A DNA stretch of 64,000 nucleotides, taken from assembly GCA_024178355.1 (NCBI GenBank), contig JAMZNZ010000006.1, positions 1 to 64,000 on the forward strand, in the 5' to 3' direction. Source of the DNA: Maricaulaceae bacterium EIL42A08 (GTDB lineage: Bacteria > Pseudomonadota > Alphaproteobacteria > Caulobacterales > Maricaulaceae). The stretch's first letter is position 1. Each line of letters opens with the position of its first letter. This document shows positions 43,488 through 52,809 of the stretch, piece by piece. The notes beneath the pieces were generated by a model, which was given only the letters and a program-made list of their open reading frames with translations, had not been told where the DNA came from and ran no database searches. The translations under genes were made by a program, and so were the position numbers.

Positions 43488-44357
43488 ATGACCCGACTTC
43501 TGCTTGCCGCGTCCGTATCTGTCCTGGCGCTGGCCGCCTGTTCCAACGATGCCGAGACCGAAGCCAATACCGAAACCGCTGGCATTGAAGCCAGCGTTGG
43601 TGCCGGTGAAACCATCGACGCCCAGTCGCTGGAAGACATCCTCGCCATTGAAGATGCTGCCGAACGCCGCGATGCGCTTCTGGCGCGCGGTGATGCAGTA
43701 CAGGCCGCCATGCAGGCCCGCTTTGAGAACCGCATTGCACCCCTGCGCGACGAGCTGAACCAGATCGTGGAGGCCATCGAGGCAGCCGAAAGCGATCTCG
43801 CCGCACAGTCGCTTGATGCAGCCCAGCCGATTATTGCCGAGGCGCGCGCCTGTGAGGGTGGAAATCCGGATGGCCCAGACTTCAGCCCGCCCATGGTTGA
43901 TGAAGGTCTGGCCCCGGCTGAAAGCAATGCCCTGATCGGTGAGGCGTTTCTGGCTGCCGCAGATGCCGCGCCGTGCGTCTATCAGCTGCCATCGGGCCTG
44001 CGCCTGCGTGTGGACGTCGCCAATCCGGACGGGCAGAGCCCGCAATCGGGCGAAACCGTGCGCGTGCATTATGAAGGTACGCTTCCCGATGGGACCGTGT
44101 TTGATAGCTCCTATGCGCGTGGCCAACCGGCTGAATTTCCGTCTGACCGCCTGATCCGCGGCTGGGTGGAAGCCCTCGCGCTGATGAATACCGGTGAGAC
44201 CTGGTCGCTCTTCATTCCGTCCGATCTGGCCTATGGCGCACAAGGTGCCGGCGGGGATATCGGCCCGAACGCGACCCTGCGCTTCAAAGTGGAGCTTCTG
44301 GCCCTGCCCATGCGTGAAGAGGCACCGGTCGAGCTGAGTGAGCCCAGCGATGGCTAG
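43488..44357 (+). CDS. FKBP-type peptidyl-prolyl isomerase, lipoprotein
   Basis: The protein of about 289 aa starts MTRLLLAASVSVLALAACSN, a lipoprotein signal with lipobox LAAC; GGAG is 11 nt upstream. A helical linker region (about residues 40-110) precedes the FKBP domain (about 165-275). That domain shows VRVHYEGTLPDGTVFDSSYARGQPAEFP, LIRGWVEALALMNTGETWSLFIPSDLAYG and GPNATLRFKVELL. The binding-pocket Tyr, Phe, Asp and Trp positions are largely kept. It likely assists folding of envelope proteins. Its end overlaps the argE start by 8 bp. Confidence 0.92.
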   Translation: MTRLLLAASVSVLALAACSNDAETEANTETAGIEASVGAGETIDAQSLEDILAIEDAAERRDALLARGDAVQAAMQARFENRIAPLRDELNQIVEAIEAAESDLAAQSLDAAQPIIAEARACEGGNPDGPDFSPPMVDEGLAPAESNALIGEAFLAAADAAPCVYQLPSGLRLRVDVANPDGQSPQSGETVRVHYEGTLPDGTVFDSSYARGQPAEFPSDRLIRGWVEALALMNTGETWSLFIPSDLAYGAQGAGGDIGPNATLRFKVELLALPMREEAPVELSEPSDG

Positions 44358-45519
44358 GGCCTGGCCCACCGACAGCCGGGGGTGGCTTGAGCGTCTGGTG
44401 GCGTTCGACACCACCTCCCGGCATTCCAACCTCGCCCTCATTGAGGATGTGGAGGCCTTCCTGACCGAACTTGGCGCGCGCTGTGAGCGCACCGTCAGTG
44501 ACGATGGCGAGAAGGCCAATCTGCACGCCGTGCTGGGCCCGGATGTGGATGGCGGCGTGGTATTGTCCGGCCACTCCGACGTGGTCCCGGTGGACGGTCA
44601 GGACTGGTCCACCGACCCATGGGTGCTGACCGAAAAATACGGTAAGCTCTACGGGCGCGGCAGCTGTGACATGAAGGGCTTCATCGCCTGCGCGCTGGCC
44701 GCAGCCCCCAAATTTGCCGAGACCGACCTGGAACGCCCGGTCCACTTTGCCTTTTCCTATGACGAGGAAGTCGGCTGTCAGGGCGCGCCGAAAATGATTG
44801 CGCGCATGGCCCAAAGCCAGCCGCGCCCATCCTGTGTGATCGTGGGCGAACCCACCGAAATGCAGGTCATTACCAGCCACAAGGGGCTGTATTCCGTGCG
44901 CGTGACGCTGACCGGTAAGGAAGCTCATTCAAGCCTGGTCGAAGACGGGGCCTGTGCCGTCACCCACGCTGCCAAGCTTATGCACCAATTGGTGGAAGAA
45001 GCCGCAGCGCTGAAAGCCGCTGCGCCCGCCGACAGCCCGTTTGATCCGCCCTACGGCACCCTGACCATCGGGCGCATGGGCGGCGGAACAGCGATGAATA
45101 TCCTGGCTAAAGACGCCTGGTTTGAAGCGCTGATGCGCCCTGCGCCGTGGGATGATGGCCCAGGCCTCGGGCAACGCCTGACCCAGCGCGCCGCCGAGGT
45201 GCAGGCCGAAATGCGTCAGACCGCGCCGGAGGCTGAGGTCCGCGTGGAGCTGATTTCCAACGTGCCGCCGCTTATGCCTGAAGACATGGGCGAAGCCGAA
45301 ACCCTCGCCCGTTCCCTCACCGGTGATAATGCAAGGCGCGTCGTTGCCTACGGCACCGAAGGCGGGCAGTTTCAGGAAGCGGGTTTCTCCACCGTCGTCT
45401 GCGGACCGGGGTCCATCGCCCAGGCCCACCAGCCAGACGAATTCGTCGCAATCAGCGAGCTGAAGGCGTGTGATGCGTTTCTGGAGAAGTTGCGCGTGCG
45501 ATTGGGGCTTAAAAGTTGA
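44350..45519 (+). CDS. argE: Acetylornithine deacetylase
   Basis: This M20 metallopeptidase of about 389 aa shows VVLSGHSDVVPVDGQDW (zinc His-x-Asp), YGRGSCDMKGFIACALAA (bridging Asp), FSYDEEVGCQGAP (Glu-Glu pair), VGEPTEMQVITSHKG, and GPGSIAQAHQPDEFVAISEL with the late zinc His. These are typical of ArgE, which releases ornithine from N-acetylornithine for arginine synthesis. ATG 44350 overlaps the FKBP end by 8 bp; the upstream GTG 44338 is less likely. No other arg genes are near. DapE-like activity cannot be excluded. Confidence 0.9.
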   Translation: MARAWPTDSRGWLERLVAFDTTSRHSNLALIEDVEAFLTELGARCERTVSDDGEKANLHAVLGPDVDGGVVLSGHSDVVPVDGQDWSTDPWVLTEKYGKLYGRGSCDMKGFIACALAAAPKFAETDLERPVHFAFSYDEEVGCQGAPKMIARMAQSQPRPSCVIVGEPTEMQVITSHKGLYSVRVTLTGKEAHSSLVEDGACAVTHAAKLMHQLVEEAAALKAAAPADSPFDPPYGTLTIGRMGGGTAMNILAKDAWFEALMRPAPWDDGPGLGQRLTQRAAEVQAEMRQTAPEAEVRVELISNVPPLMPEDMGEAETLARSLTGDNARRVVAYGTEGGQFQEAGFSTVVCGPGSIAQAHQPDEFVAISELKACDAFLEKLRVRLGLKS

Positions 45520-45525
45520 AGCGGT

Positions 45526-45621
45526 TGTCATCCCCCGGCTTGTCCGGGGGACCCATTCTGTGATGCTTCAACCAGCGGCAAACAACCGGCAAGGGTGGCC
45601 CGGACAAGCCGTGCCATGACA
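45526..45621 (+). repeat. Compound palindromic repeat, copy 3
   Basis: A 96-bp element with the same order as the copies at 28355 and 31804. It has a TGTCATCCCCCGG start, the CCGGGGGACCCATTCTGTGA centre, a GGTGGCCCGGACAAGCCGTGCC hairpin split by one mismatch, and a CCATGACA end. It lies 6 bp after the argE stop. Confidence 0.85.
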
Positions 45622-45671
45622 TTTCGGGTGACTGCTCTCCCGTTAGTCGGCCGGGACAGGGACACACTTTC

Positions 45672-46094
45672 TTACGTCGCAAACACCTGACCATCGTCGG
45701 CGAAGGCTTTGAATTCCAGAGCGTTACCGCTGGGGTCGCGGACGAACATGGTCTTTTGCTCGCCCGGTTCCCCGGCAAAGCGCAGATAGGGCTCGATAAC
45801 AAAGTCTGCACCGGCCTTTTTCAGACGCTCCGCCAGCGCATCGAATCCATCGTAGTCGAGCAGCAGGCCGAAATGGCGCACGGGGACCTGCTTGCCATCG
45901 ACCGCATTGCTGGGTCCGGTTTCACACAGCTCTGGCGACAGGTGGGCGACGATCTGATGGCCGTGGAAGTCAAAATCGATCCAGTGATCGCTCTCTCGGC
46001 CCTGCGCACATCCCAGCGTTCCGGCATAAAAGCTGCGCGCGGCCTCCAGGTCGTGAACCGGGAAGGCGAGGTGGAAGCGGGGGCGATCTGACAT
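45672..46094 (-). CDS. VOC family (glyoxalase/dioxygenase-like) protein
   Basis: The 140-aa protein has the vicinal-oxygen-chelate fold. It begins [27 protein letters not shown] with a metal His early, then [46 protein letters not shown] and [15 protein letters not shown], with the late Glu metal ligand. Start ATG 46094 is preferred because AAGGGATG lies about 6 nt upstream. Single-domain members act on varied small molecules; the substrate is unknown. It is divergent from hslU. Confidence 0.88.
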   Translation of the reverse strand: MSDRPRFHLAFPVHDLEAARSFYAGTLGCAQGRESDHWIDFDFHGHQIVAHLSPELCETGPSNAVDGKQVPVRHFGLLLDYDGFDALAERLKKAGADFVIEPYLRFAGEPGEQKTMFVRDPSGNALEFKAFADDGQVFAT

Positions 46095-46105
46095 GGCGGG
46101 CATCC

Positions 46106-46138
46106 CTTGAAAATCAGCTGTAAGCTTTGCGCATTGAT
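46106..46138 (+). promoter_or_regulatory. Possible heat-shock (sigma-32) promoter of hslU
   Basis: CTTGAAA (46106-46112) and GCGCATTGAT (46129-46138), 16 bp apart, resemble the -35 and -10 of sigma-32 promoters. They lie 54 bp upstream of hslU, a gene of the heat-shock regulon in other proteobacteria. The -10 match is weak. Confidence 0.35.
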
Positions 46139-46191
46139 CGGCAAGGCCCTAGATGGACGGTGTAACCCCTTGCTGGCAAGAGCACCGATCC

Positions 46192-47499
46192 ATGACCGAC
46201 TTCTCTCCGCGCGAAATTGTCCACGAGCTGGACCGTTACATCATCGGCCAGGCCGACGCCAAGAAAGCCGTCGCTATTGCGCTGCGCAATCGCTGGCGCC
46301 GCAAGCGTGTGGACGAAGGTCTGCGTGAAGAGATCACGCCGAAGAATATCCTCATGATCGGCCCGACCGGCGTGGGCAAAACCGAGATTTCCCGCCGCCT
46401 CGCCAAGCTGGCAGGTGCGCCCTTCCTGAAAGTCGAGGCCACCAAGTTTACTGAAGTTGGCTATGTCGGGCGCGATGTGGACTCCATCGCCCGCGATCTG
46501 GTGGAAGTCTCCCTGGGTCTGGTGCGTGAAAAGAAGCGCGAAGAAGTCAAAGCCAAGGCGCATGGAGCGGCGGAGGACCGGGTGCTCGACGCACTTGTGG
46601 GGCCCAATGCCAGCAGCGGGACCCGCGAAAGCTTCCGCAAGAAACTCAACGCGGGTGATCTCGACGACAAGGAAATCGAGATTCAGGTTGCCGACGATGC
46701 TTCACCGCTGCAAGGGCTCGATATTCCCGGCATGCCTCAGGGCGGGGCCAGCATGATCAATCTTTCCGATCTGCTCGGAAAAGGCTTTGGCGGTCGGACA
46801 AAGTCGCTGCGTACGACCGTGAAGGAAGCCTATGAGCCGCTGATCAATGAAGAAGCCGACAAGCTGCTGGACGAAAGCCAGCTGCAGGCCGATGCGATCA
46901 AGCTGGCAGAGGAAGAGGGTATTGTCTTCCTTGATGAAATCGACAAGGTCGCCGCCCGCGCCGAAGCCAAGGGTGCCGATGTCAGCCGCGAAGGCGTGCA
47001 GCGTGACCTGCTGCCTTTGATCGAGGGTGCGACGGTCTCAACCAAATATGGACCGATGAAGACCGACCACGTTCTCTTCATTGCTTCCGGTGCCTTCCAC
47101 GTGAACAAGCCGAGCGACCTTCTGCCTGAGCTGCAGGGCCGCCTGCCGATCCGGGTGGAGCTGCGCGCCCTGACCCGTGAGGACTTCAAGCGTATCCTGA
47201 CCGAGCCGGAAGCGAGCCTCGTCACGCAATATGTGGCGTTGATGGCCACCGAGGGTGTGGAGCTGAGCTTTGATGACAGCGCCATTGATGCGCTGGCCGA
47301 TTTTGCGGCCGAAGTGAATGCCAATGTGGAAAACATTGGGGCTCGCCGCCTCCAGACCATAATGGAAAAGGTGGTTGAGGAAATCAGCTACACGGCGTCT
47401 GACCGCGATGGCGAAGTGCTGGCCATCGATGCAGCCTACGTGAAGGACAAGGTCGAGGCGCTGACGAAGAACGCCGATCTGTCGAAGTTTATTTTGTAG
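46192..47499 (+). CDS. hslU: ATP-dependent protease ATPase subunit HslU
   Basis: The AAA+ unfoldase of 435 aa starts [20 protein letters not shown], with Walker A GPTGVGKT (residues 57-64), the pore loop [11 protein letters not shown], the I-domain (about 105-235), Walker [11 protein letters not shown], the sensor region [12 protein letters not shown], and the C-terminal tail DLSKFIL that docks into HslV. The intact tail implies an HslV peptidase partner, although hslV is not adjacent: the upstream gene is a VOC protein on the other strand. HslUV degrades unfolded and regulatory proteins in the cytoplasm. Confidence 0.97.
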   Translation: MTDFSPREIVHELDRYIIGQADAKKAVAIALRNRWRRKRVDEGLREEITPKNILMIGPTGVGKTEISRRLAKLAGAPFLKVEATKFTEVGYVGRDVDSIARDLVEVSLGLVREKKREEVKAKAHGAAEDRVLDALVGPNASSGTRESFRKKLNAGDLDDKEIEIQVADDASPLQGLDIPGMPQGGASMINLSDLLGKGFGGRTKSLRTTVKEAYEPLINEEADKLLDESQLQADAIKLAEEEGIVFLDEIDKVAARAEAKGADVSREGVQRDLLPLIEGATVSTKYGPMKTDHVLFIASGAFHVNKPSDLLPELQGRLPIRVELRALTREDFKRILTEPEASLVTQYVALMATEGVELSFDDSAIDALADFAAEVNANVENIGARRLQTIMEKVVEEISYTASDRDGEVLAIDAAYVKDKVEALTKNADLSKFIL

Positions 47500-47504
47500 G
47501 CGCT

Positions 47505-48080
47505 TTAGGCGCGTAGCATCACGTAGAAAGCCCCTGACCCGCCGTGACGGCGATGGCTTTCGGCATAGCCTGAGACCAGCGACGCGAAGGCAGGATCGTC
47601 CATCCACTGGGTGAAGGAGCGGCGCAGGACACCCGGCAGAGCGCGGTCTTCCGGATTCCACGGCTCAAACCGGCGCTGGTCGATGGCGCGGGCTCCAGCC
47701 CCCTTGCCAGTGATCACCAGCACTTGGCGGCAGCCGTTTTCATGGGCACGCCGCAGAAAGTTTAAAAGCTGGGAACGGGCCTTCTTCTGGGTCATGCCGT
47801 GAAGGTCAATACGGGCCTCTATTTCAACCCGTCCCCGGCGAATTTTCTTCTCTGAGCCCCGGTCAACCGGTGTGCGTTTGACCGGTGCAGGATCGCGATA
47901 CCCGGCACCATCCTTCAAAGGCGCAGACTGGCGCATCAAATCGGATTTGCTAGAAGGCGGCGCTGGGTCCTCCAGCCGCTTTAACCGGCTTTCATCAAGC
48001 GGCTTGAAGCCCTTGGCCGTGCGCCGCCACAGCTCGTGCTCCTCAGCAGACAAAGGCCTATGGGGGGAGCGGCGAGCCAT
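47505..48080 (-). CDS. Smr/MutS2-type endonuclease domain protein
   Basis: This 191-aa protein has a basic, probably disordered N-terminal half. A C-terminal Smr domain follows (about residues 85-190): EARIDLHGMTQKKARSQLLNFL, QVLVITGKGAGARA and HGGSGAFYVMLR. IDLHGMT and TGKG are the Smr signature seen in MutS2 C-termini and stand-alone SmrA/B nucleases; SmrB cuts mRNA between collided ribosomes in E. coli. It starts 6 bp after the mltA stop, so mltA and smr are one transcript. Its end converges on hslU with a 5-bp gap. Confidence 0.92.
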   Translation of the reverse strand: MARRSPHRPLSAEEHELWRRTAKGFKPLDESRLKRLEDPAPPSSKSDLMRQSAPLKDGAGYRDPAPVKRTPVDRGSEKKIRRGRVEIEARIDLHGMTQKKARSQLLNFLRRAHENGCRQVLVITGKGAGARAIDQRRFEPWNPEDRALPGVLRRSFTQWMDDPAFASLVSGYAESHRRHGGSGAFYVMLRA

Positions 48081-48085
48081 GACAC

Positions 48086-49369
48086 CTAGCGAAGCCGGTT
48101 AGCCAAATCATTGGGAAGCAGGATGATCCAGCTGGCGTCCGGATCATTCTGGCGTCCTGCGCGAGCGCCGGCTGCGTTACCCCAGCCGTAAAACAGATCG
48201 CCGCGCGTCTGACCTGTGATGGCGCCGCCTGTGTCCTGGGAAATCACCAGGCCGGTCCAGTTTGGCGCATCGGGAAGATCGGCGGTCAGCAAAATCGGTA
48301 CACCCCAGGCATGGTATTGCGGATCAATCGCCAACGACGCCATGGGCGTCAGCGGCGCGCCTTGTGCACCGGTCGGCCCCAAGGTGGGGTCTTCCAGCGT
48401 ATCCAGCGTGAAGAAGACATAGCGCGGGTTTTCGTTGAACAAAGCCTCCCAAGCACGCGGCCCGCGGCGCTGAAGCCAGTCTTCGATATCCTGCTTGGAG
48501 GCGTTGTGGGGCGACAGTTCACCGCGCTCGATCAAAATTCGCCCAATGGAGACGTATTCAAGGCCATTATGGGCTGCAAAGCGGACCCGCGCCTGGCTTC
48601 CGTCGGGATAGAGCAGACGCCCTGAGCCTTGAATCTGCAGGAAGAAGACATCGATGGGCCGGCCCCAGGCCAGCGGAACACCGAGGTTCAGCGCTTCGAT
48701 TTCGCGCCGGGTTCGATAAGGCTCAAAGCGCTGCTGGTTGGCGCGCCCAACAATGCGCTGGCCCTCTAGTCCGGCAATAAACTGGCCAAGATCACCCGTT
48801 AGCAAATCATCGGGAAGCGCCCGTATCGCCATGGAAAATTCCTGCGTCGGGTGAGCGCGCACGTCCAGGTATGGCTCATAATATCCCGTCAGGCGGCCGG
48901 TCGGCCTCCAGTTTAACGGGCTGAAATTGCGCTCAAAGAAAGCGCGAGCGGCCTCTGCGTCTGGATTGGCCGGAGCAATCATGGCCGCTTGCAGACAGGC
49001 ACCGCGCCAGTCACCCGCCGTGCCGGCATAGGGCGCGTTGGGATTCATCGGTGCCGCGTCAGGGCGGTCTTGAATGCGCTGGCAGCTCTGGACAAAGGCG
49101 CTTAAAGCGCCGCGCGCATCAATTTGTGACCAGCCGGCGAGGAGATCAAAGCTGGAAGCCTGCGCCGGTGCTTCAGCGCGTGGCGTTGGGCGCACAGGGG
49201 TTATCGGCTGCGGTACGGGCCGGGTTTGCGGTGCAGGAATTGGCGTCGGTGTCGAAGGCGGCGGTGTCGAACCGCAGGCAGCAAGACCCACCAGCGCAAA
49301 GGTGAAGAGAAGGGCCCTAGGCAGGCTTAACGGCAGACAGGCGCCAATTCGGGTTTTCGCTGGTGACAT
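48086..49369 (-). CDS. mltA: Membrane-bound lytic murein transglycosylase A
   Basis: The product of about 427 aa has a leader ending LVGLAACGS (lipobox LAAC) and a Pro-rich linker. The MltA domain shows RLTGYYEPYLDVR, FFLQIQGSGRL, VRFAAHNGLEYVSIGR and the C-terminal 3D domain QDTGGAITGQTRGDLFYGWGNAAGARAG, which holds the catalytic Asp. It cleaves glycan strands, leaving 1,6-anhydro ends, at the outer membrane. ATG 49369 is chosen over TTG 49378 because GGAG lies 11 nt upstream. It overlaps the Tim44-like gene by 53 bp. In other alphaproteobacteria tim44-mltA-smr is also a common order. Confidence 0.94.
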   Translation of the reverse strand: MSPAKTRIGACLPLSLPRALLFTFALVGLAACGSTPPPSTPTPIPAPQTRPVPQPITPVRPTPRAEAPAQASSFDLLAGWSQIDARGALSAFVQSCQRIQDRPDAAPMNPNAPYAGTAGDWRGACLQAAMIAPANPDAEAARAFFERNFSPLNWRPTGRLTGYYEPYLDVRAHPTQEFSMAIRALPDDLLTGDLGQFIAGLEGQRIVGRANQQRFEPYRTRREIEALNLGVPLAWGRPIDVFFLQIQGSGRLLYPDGSQARVRFAAHNGLEYVSIGRILIERGELSPHNASKQDIEDWLQRRGPRAWEALFNENPRYVFFTLDTLEDPTLGPTGAQGAPLTPMASLAIDPQYHAWGVPILLTADLPDAPNWTGLVISQDTGGAITGQTRGDLFYGWGNAAGARAGRQNDPDASWIILLPNDLANRLR

Positions 49370-49964
49370 CGCGTTCAAAGCTCCAGATCTCCTCGACCGT
49401 CTGCAGGGTGGTCAGATCACCATCCACAACCTTGTCGTCGGAGTCCCGGGTCTCCCGGGCGAGCTCCACGCTAAAGGCCACCTTCACCTTGGCCCGATTA
49501 TCGTTAAGAGAGGCTTCAACAATTTCGCTGCGCATCAGTCGCTCGATTTCGATGGTCAGCGTGTGATTTTCCGCTTCGCGCGCAGCGATGGAGGCTTCAT
49601 AGGCTTTGTAGACCCGCTCGCTGAGAAGCGGTTCAAGTGCTTCGCGGTCACCACGGGCATAGGCCTCCACAATCATGGTATAGGCCTGCTTGGCCCCTTT
49701 TGCGAAGCCATCTGGATCAAAGCTCGGGTCGGCTTTGGCGATGGAGACAAGCCCCTCACCTGCCGGGCCACTAAACGCAGCGGCTAGCGGGCGCGCTTCG
49801 GTCTCGTCACCGGCCTGTGCTACAGGATTTGCGGCGGCGCGTTCCTGTTCTTCGCGCACATGCTCTTCATGGGTCCGTCCCACCGGGCGGCCCAGGACCC
49901 GATAGAGCTGTACGCCCAGGAATACTGCAAGTCCTGCAAAGAAAAGGATCTGTAGGATATCCAT
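49317..49964 (-). CDS. Tim44/TimA-like domain protein
   Basis: The product of about 215 aa starts MDILQILFFAGLAVFLGVQLYRVLGRPVG, a single N-terminal membrane segment. The linker is charged and the C-terminal Tim44-like domain reads FAKGAKQAYTMIVEAYARGDREALEPLLSERVYKAYEASIAAREAENH...VEEIWSFERDVTSENPNWRLSAVKPA. Bacterial homologues (TimA) are inner-membrane proteins whose partners are mostly unknown. Divergence from secB fits a protein-targeting neighbourhood. Start ATG 49964 removes 17 upstream residues without support. Confidence 0.92.
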   Translation of the reverse strand: MDILQILFFAGLAVFLGVQLYRVLGRPVGRTHEEHVREEQERAAANPVAQAGDETEARPLAAAFSGPAGEGLVSIAKADPSFDPDGFAKGAKQAYTMIVEAYARGDREALEPLLSERVYKAYEASIAAREAENHTLTIEIERLMRSEIVEASLNDNRAKVKVAFSVELARETRDSDDKVVDGDLTTLQTVEEIWSFERDVTSENPNWRLSAVKPA

Positions 49965-50175
49965 CGGTTTTAACGCATCCGCTTGATCAGGGGCCAATCC
50001 CCTCTGGCTTAACATATAGGCGGTCCCTGCCGTGGCGTCACGCGCTGCAGTGCAATGTCGTCACCTTGCGAGGCGTGTGCGGCCATGCTACGCGCCCCAG
50101 CCTGATAAAGTTTCACTGTGTTCAGGTTGTTTGGCGCTCGCCACAGCCCGGACCCTCAATCGACGAGTATTAGAA

Positions 50176-50670
50176 ATGACCGACGCGCCTGCCACTCCGC
50201 CTGCTGGCGACACCCAAGCACCGGTGATCCGGGTCCTGGGCCAGTATGTGAAAGACCTTTCCTTTGAAAACCCGAACGCGCCGGCAAGCCTGCGCGGTGG
50301 CGGCCAGCCGCAGATTGATGTGGCTGTCGACGTGCGCGCCCAGCCGCTGGAGCAGGACAGCTATGAAGTTGAACTGATCCTCAGCGCCAAGGCTGACCGT
50401 GATGGCGCGTCGCTCTTCATTGGCGAATTGACCTATGGCGGCATGTTCCTGGTTCAGAACATGGATGATCGCGCTCGCGACGCTTTCCTGCTCATCGAAG
50501 GCCCGCGCCTGCTCTTCCCATTTGCGCGCCGCATTCTCGCTGACGCAACGCGCGATGGTGGCTTCCCGCCACTTATGCTTGAGCCGATCGATTTTGCAGC
50601 GCTCTATCGCCAGAAGGCAGCGCAGGCCCAGGGTGGCGCTGCACCGGAAAGCCCGGCCGGCAATGCCTAA
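50176..50670 (+). CDS. secB: Protein-export chaperone SecB
   Basis: The 164-aa protein matches SecB: VIRVLGQYVKDLSFENPNAP, VDVRAQPLEQDSYEVELILSAKA, GELTYGGMFLVQNM and RLLFPFARRILADATRDGGFPPLMLEPIDFAALYRQ. As a tetramer it holds secretory preproteins unfolded and hands them to SecA. ATG 50176 gives the normal N-terminus; the longer upstream frame is not conserved. Its stop codon overlaps that of the convergent dnaQ gene (CTAA). Being close to the origin, it should be in high copy during growth. Confidence 0.96.
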   Translation: MTDAPATPPAGDTQAPVIRVLGQYVKDLSFENPNAPASLRGGGQPQIDVAVDVRAQPLEQDSYEVELILSAKADRDGASLFIGELTYGGMFLVQNMDDRARDAFLLIEGPRLLFPFARRILADATRDGGFPPLMLEPIDFAALYRQKAAQAQGGAAPESPAGNA

Positions 50671-51395
50671 CTGACGTCTTCAGGCTCAGCCTTCGGCTGA
50701 TCCTTCAATAGACCCAGCATCCTCCAGAGCGGGGTGTCCATTTCGCCAATAAAGGCGGCATGGGCAGCCCGCTCTTCTTTTGTGGCTCGCGATACCAGCG
50801 TCTTCGGGCGCGCAGCCCGAGGCGGGTAGACCACGTCAGTGCCTTCAGACCCCGATCCGCTAAAGCTCAAGCCCTGTTCGCGCCCGCCATTAAGCTCCAG
50901 ATAAACCTCAGCCAGCAGATAGGCGTCAATGAGCGCGCCGTGCTTGGTCCGGCTTTCCAGTGAAATATCAAAGCGCTTACACAGGGCATCAAGGCTGGCG
51001 GGCGCGCCAGGAAATTTTTTGCGCGCCATGGCCGCCGTATCGATGAAGCGTTCGGACGCAATCGGCGCTTTTCCGCAACGCTTGAGCTCCATATTGATAA
51101 AGCCCATGTCAAAGCCCGCATTGTGCGCAACAAGCTCACTATCCTGGACAAAATCAAGGAACTGATCGGCCACCTGAGCAAAAAGCGGCTCGTCTTTGAG
51201 CATCTCCCAGGTATGGCCGGTCACTTTTGTGACTTCGGGCGGGATATCTCGTTCCGGATTGACCAGAATTCGCAATTCCTTGCCGGTCGGGATCAGGTCA
51301 ATGACCTCCACACAACCCAGTTCGGTGATCCGGTCATCCCCGTCATGATGAAAGCCGGTTGTTTCGGTATCGAAGATAATTTGGCGGCCGGTCAT
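50667..51395 (-). CDS. dnaQ: DNA polymerase III epsilon subunit (proofreading exonuclease)
   Basis: This 242-aa 3'-5' exonuclease has Exo[23 protein letters not shown] (metal Asp and Glu), Exo[19 protein letters not shown] and Exo[24 protein letters not shown] with the active-site His and Asp. Residues after about 190 form the linker and alpha-binding tail. It proofreads for the replicative polymerase. It is the last gene of a five-gene run (ppsR-maf-aroE-coaE-dnaQ) in which each start overlaps the previous stop by 4 bp, transcribed away from the putative origin. Confidence 0.96.
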   Translation of the reverse strand: MTGRQIIFDTETTGFHHDGDDRITELGCVEVIDLIPTGKELRILVNPERDIPPEVTKVTGHTWEMLKDEPLFAQVADQFLDFVQDSELVAHNAGFDMGFINMELKRCGKAPIASERFIDTAAMARKKFPGAPASLDALCKRFDISLESRTKHGALIDAYLLAEVYLELNGGREQGLSFSGSGSEGTDVVYPPRAARPKTLVSRATKEERAAHAAFIGEMDTPLWRMLGLLKDQPKAEPEDVS

Positions 51396-51991
51396 TGATC
51401 GCGCTCCAGCAAGGCTGTCATGACCTGTTCAACCTGCCCTCTGGCATGGTCGAGACCCTGGCTGGTATCGATGACGAAATCAGCCTTGTCCCGCTTGGTC
51501 GAATCAGGGGTCTGACGATCCAGTATGGCGTTGAACTTGGCCTCTGTCATACCGTCTCGGGCCAAGACGCGCTCTCGCTGCAGCTGAGGCGGCGCGCTGA
51601 CCACGATAACTGCATCAACCTGATCGGCCTGACCCGTTTCAAACAAGAGAGGTACGTCCAGGATGACGACTTCATGCCCTTCAGCGTCGGCTTTTTCGAA
51701 AAAATTGGCACGAGACTGAGCGACCAGCGGGTGAACAATATGCTCCAGGACCTCAAAACCTTCTGGTGTAGATTGCAGTAAAGCAGAGAGCTTTGCCCGA
51801 TCTACGCCGCTCTCTGGGTCAGCGCAGCCTGGAAAGGCCTTCGCTATGGGTTCAACAGCTGCGCCGCCAGGCCCGTAGAGCTCAGCAACGGCCTTGTCGG
51901 CGTCAAACACGGCCGCACCGGCCTTTGCGAACATCGCCGCCGTTGTAGATTTTCCCATCCCGATAGAGCCGGTCAGTCCAACAACAATCAT
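51392..51991 (-). CDS. coaE: Dephospho-CoA kinase
   Basis: The 199-aa kinase has a P-loop near the N-terminus ([12 protein letters not shown]), the dephospho-CoA region [22 protein letters not shown] and the lid [20 protein letters not shown], then [18 protein letters not shown]. It phosphorylates the 3'-OH of dephospho-CoA, the last step of CoA synthesis. Four-base ATGA overlaps tie it to aroE upstream and dnaQ downstream. Confidence 0.96.
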   Translation of the reverse strand: MIVVGLTGSIGMGKSTTAAMFAKAGAAVFDADKAVAELYGPGGAAVEPIAKAFPGCADPESGVDRAKLSALLQSTPEGFEVLEHIVHPLVAQSRANFFEKADAEGHEVVILDVPLLFETGQADQVDAVIVVSAPPQLQRERVLARDGMTEAKFNAILDRQTPDSTKRDKADFVIDTSQGLDHARGQVEQVMTALLERDQ

Positions 51992-52809
51992 GCCTGTTGC
52001 CCCAGCGCTTTAAGCAGTGTGGATTTGATCGGGGTGTCAGCTGGCGGTCGCACGCCGAAGAACGCTTCAAAGCTCGGCCTGGCCTGACCGATCAACATCT
52101 CAAGCCCATCCACACATCGCCGTCCTGATCGCGCACCCTGCTTGAGCAGTCCGGTTTCAAGCGGTGCGTAGACCATGTCGAAGATGAGAGCATCGCTTTC
52201 AGTCGTCGAAAGATCAGGTACCAGAGCCGGCTGCCCTGACATTCCCAGCGACGTGGCATTGATAACAAGGCCAGCACCCATCAGCGCCTCGTTAAGGTTG
52301 GTCGAGATCTGGATCGACACCGGGCAGGTCGCAGCTAGCGCCTCCGCCCTCTTCCGTGTTCGATTGACGATGGTGATTTGTCGATCCTGTCGGGCGAGAT
52401 AGTAAAGCGCAGCTCGCGCCGCCCCGCCTGCACCGATCAGAACCGCAGGCGTATCAGTTTTATCCCCAGCCAGAGCCGCTTCGATCCCAATGATATCGGT
52501 ATTGTCAGCTTTCAATGTACCTTCTGGCGTTGCAGTCAAAAGATTAGCGGCACCAATCGCTTTTACTGCATCCGTCGCGTGATCAGCACATTGAAGCGCA
52601 ATCTCCTTGTGGGGAACCGTGACATTGACCCCGGCCCAACCCAGCTCCGGCAGAGCTTTGAAGAAGCGCTCTGCGTAGCTTGGCGCAATTTCAACCCGGC
52701 CATACTCACCAGGACACTTCGCATCATCCAGCCAGCGCCGCATCATCACGGGCGAAAGTGAATGATTGACCGGAAACCCGGCGACAGCGGCGAACGGCGC
52801 GTCTTTCAT
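51988..52809 (-). CDS. aroE: Shikimate dehydrogenase
   Basis: The 273-aa enzyme shows [17 protein letters not shown] (substrate Ser residues), [14 protein letters not shown] with the catalytic Lys, [14 protein letters not shown] (Asn-x-x-Asp), the NADP-binding [16 protein letters not shown] and [12 protein letters not shown], and a closing [14 protein letters not shown]. It reduces 3-dehydroshikimate to shikimate for aromatic amino acids. It sits in the middle of the near-origin operon with 4-bp overlaps on both sides. Confidence 0.96.
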   Translation of the reverse strand: MKDAPFAAVAGFPVNHSLSPVMMRRWLDDAKCPGEYGRVEIAPSYAERFFKALPELGWAGVNVTVPHKEIALQCADHATDAVKAIGAANLLTATPEGTLKADNTDIIGIEAALAGDKTDTPAVLIGAGGAARAALYYLARQDRQITIVNRTRKRAEALAATCPVSIQISTNLNEALMGAGLVINATSLGMSGQPALVPDLSTTESDALIFDMVYAPLETGLLKQGARSGRRCVDGLEMLIGQARPSFEAFFGVRPPADTPIKSTLLKALGQQA

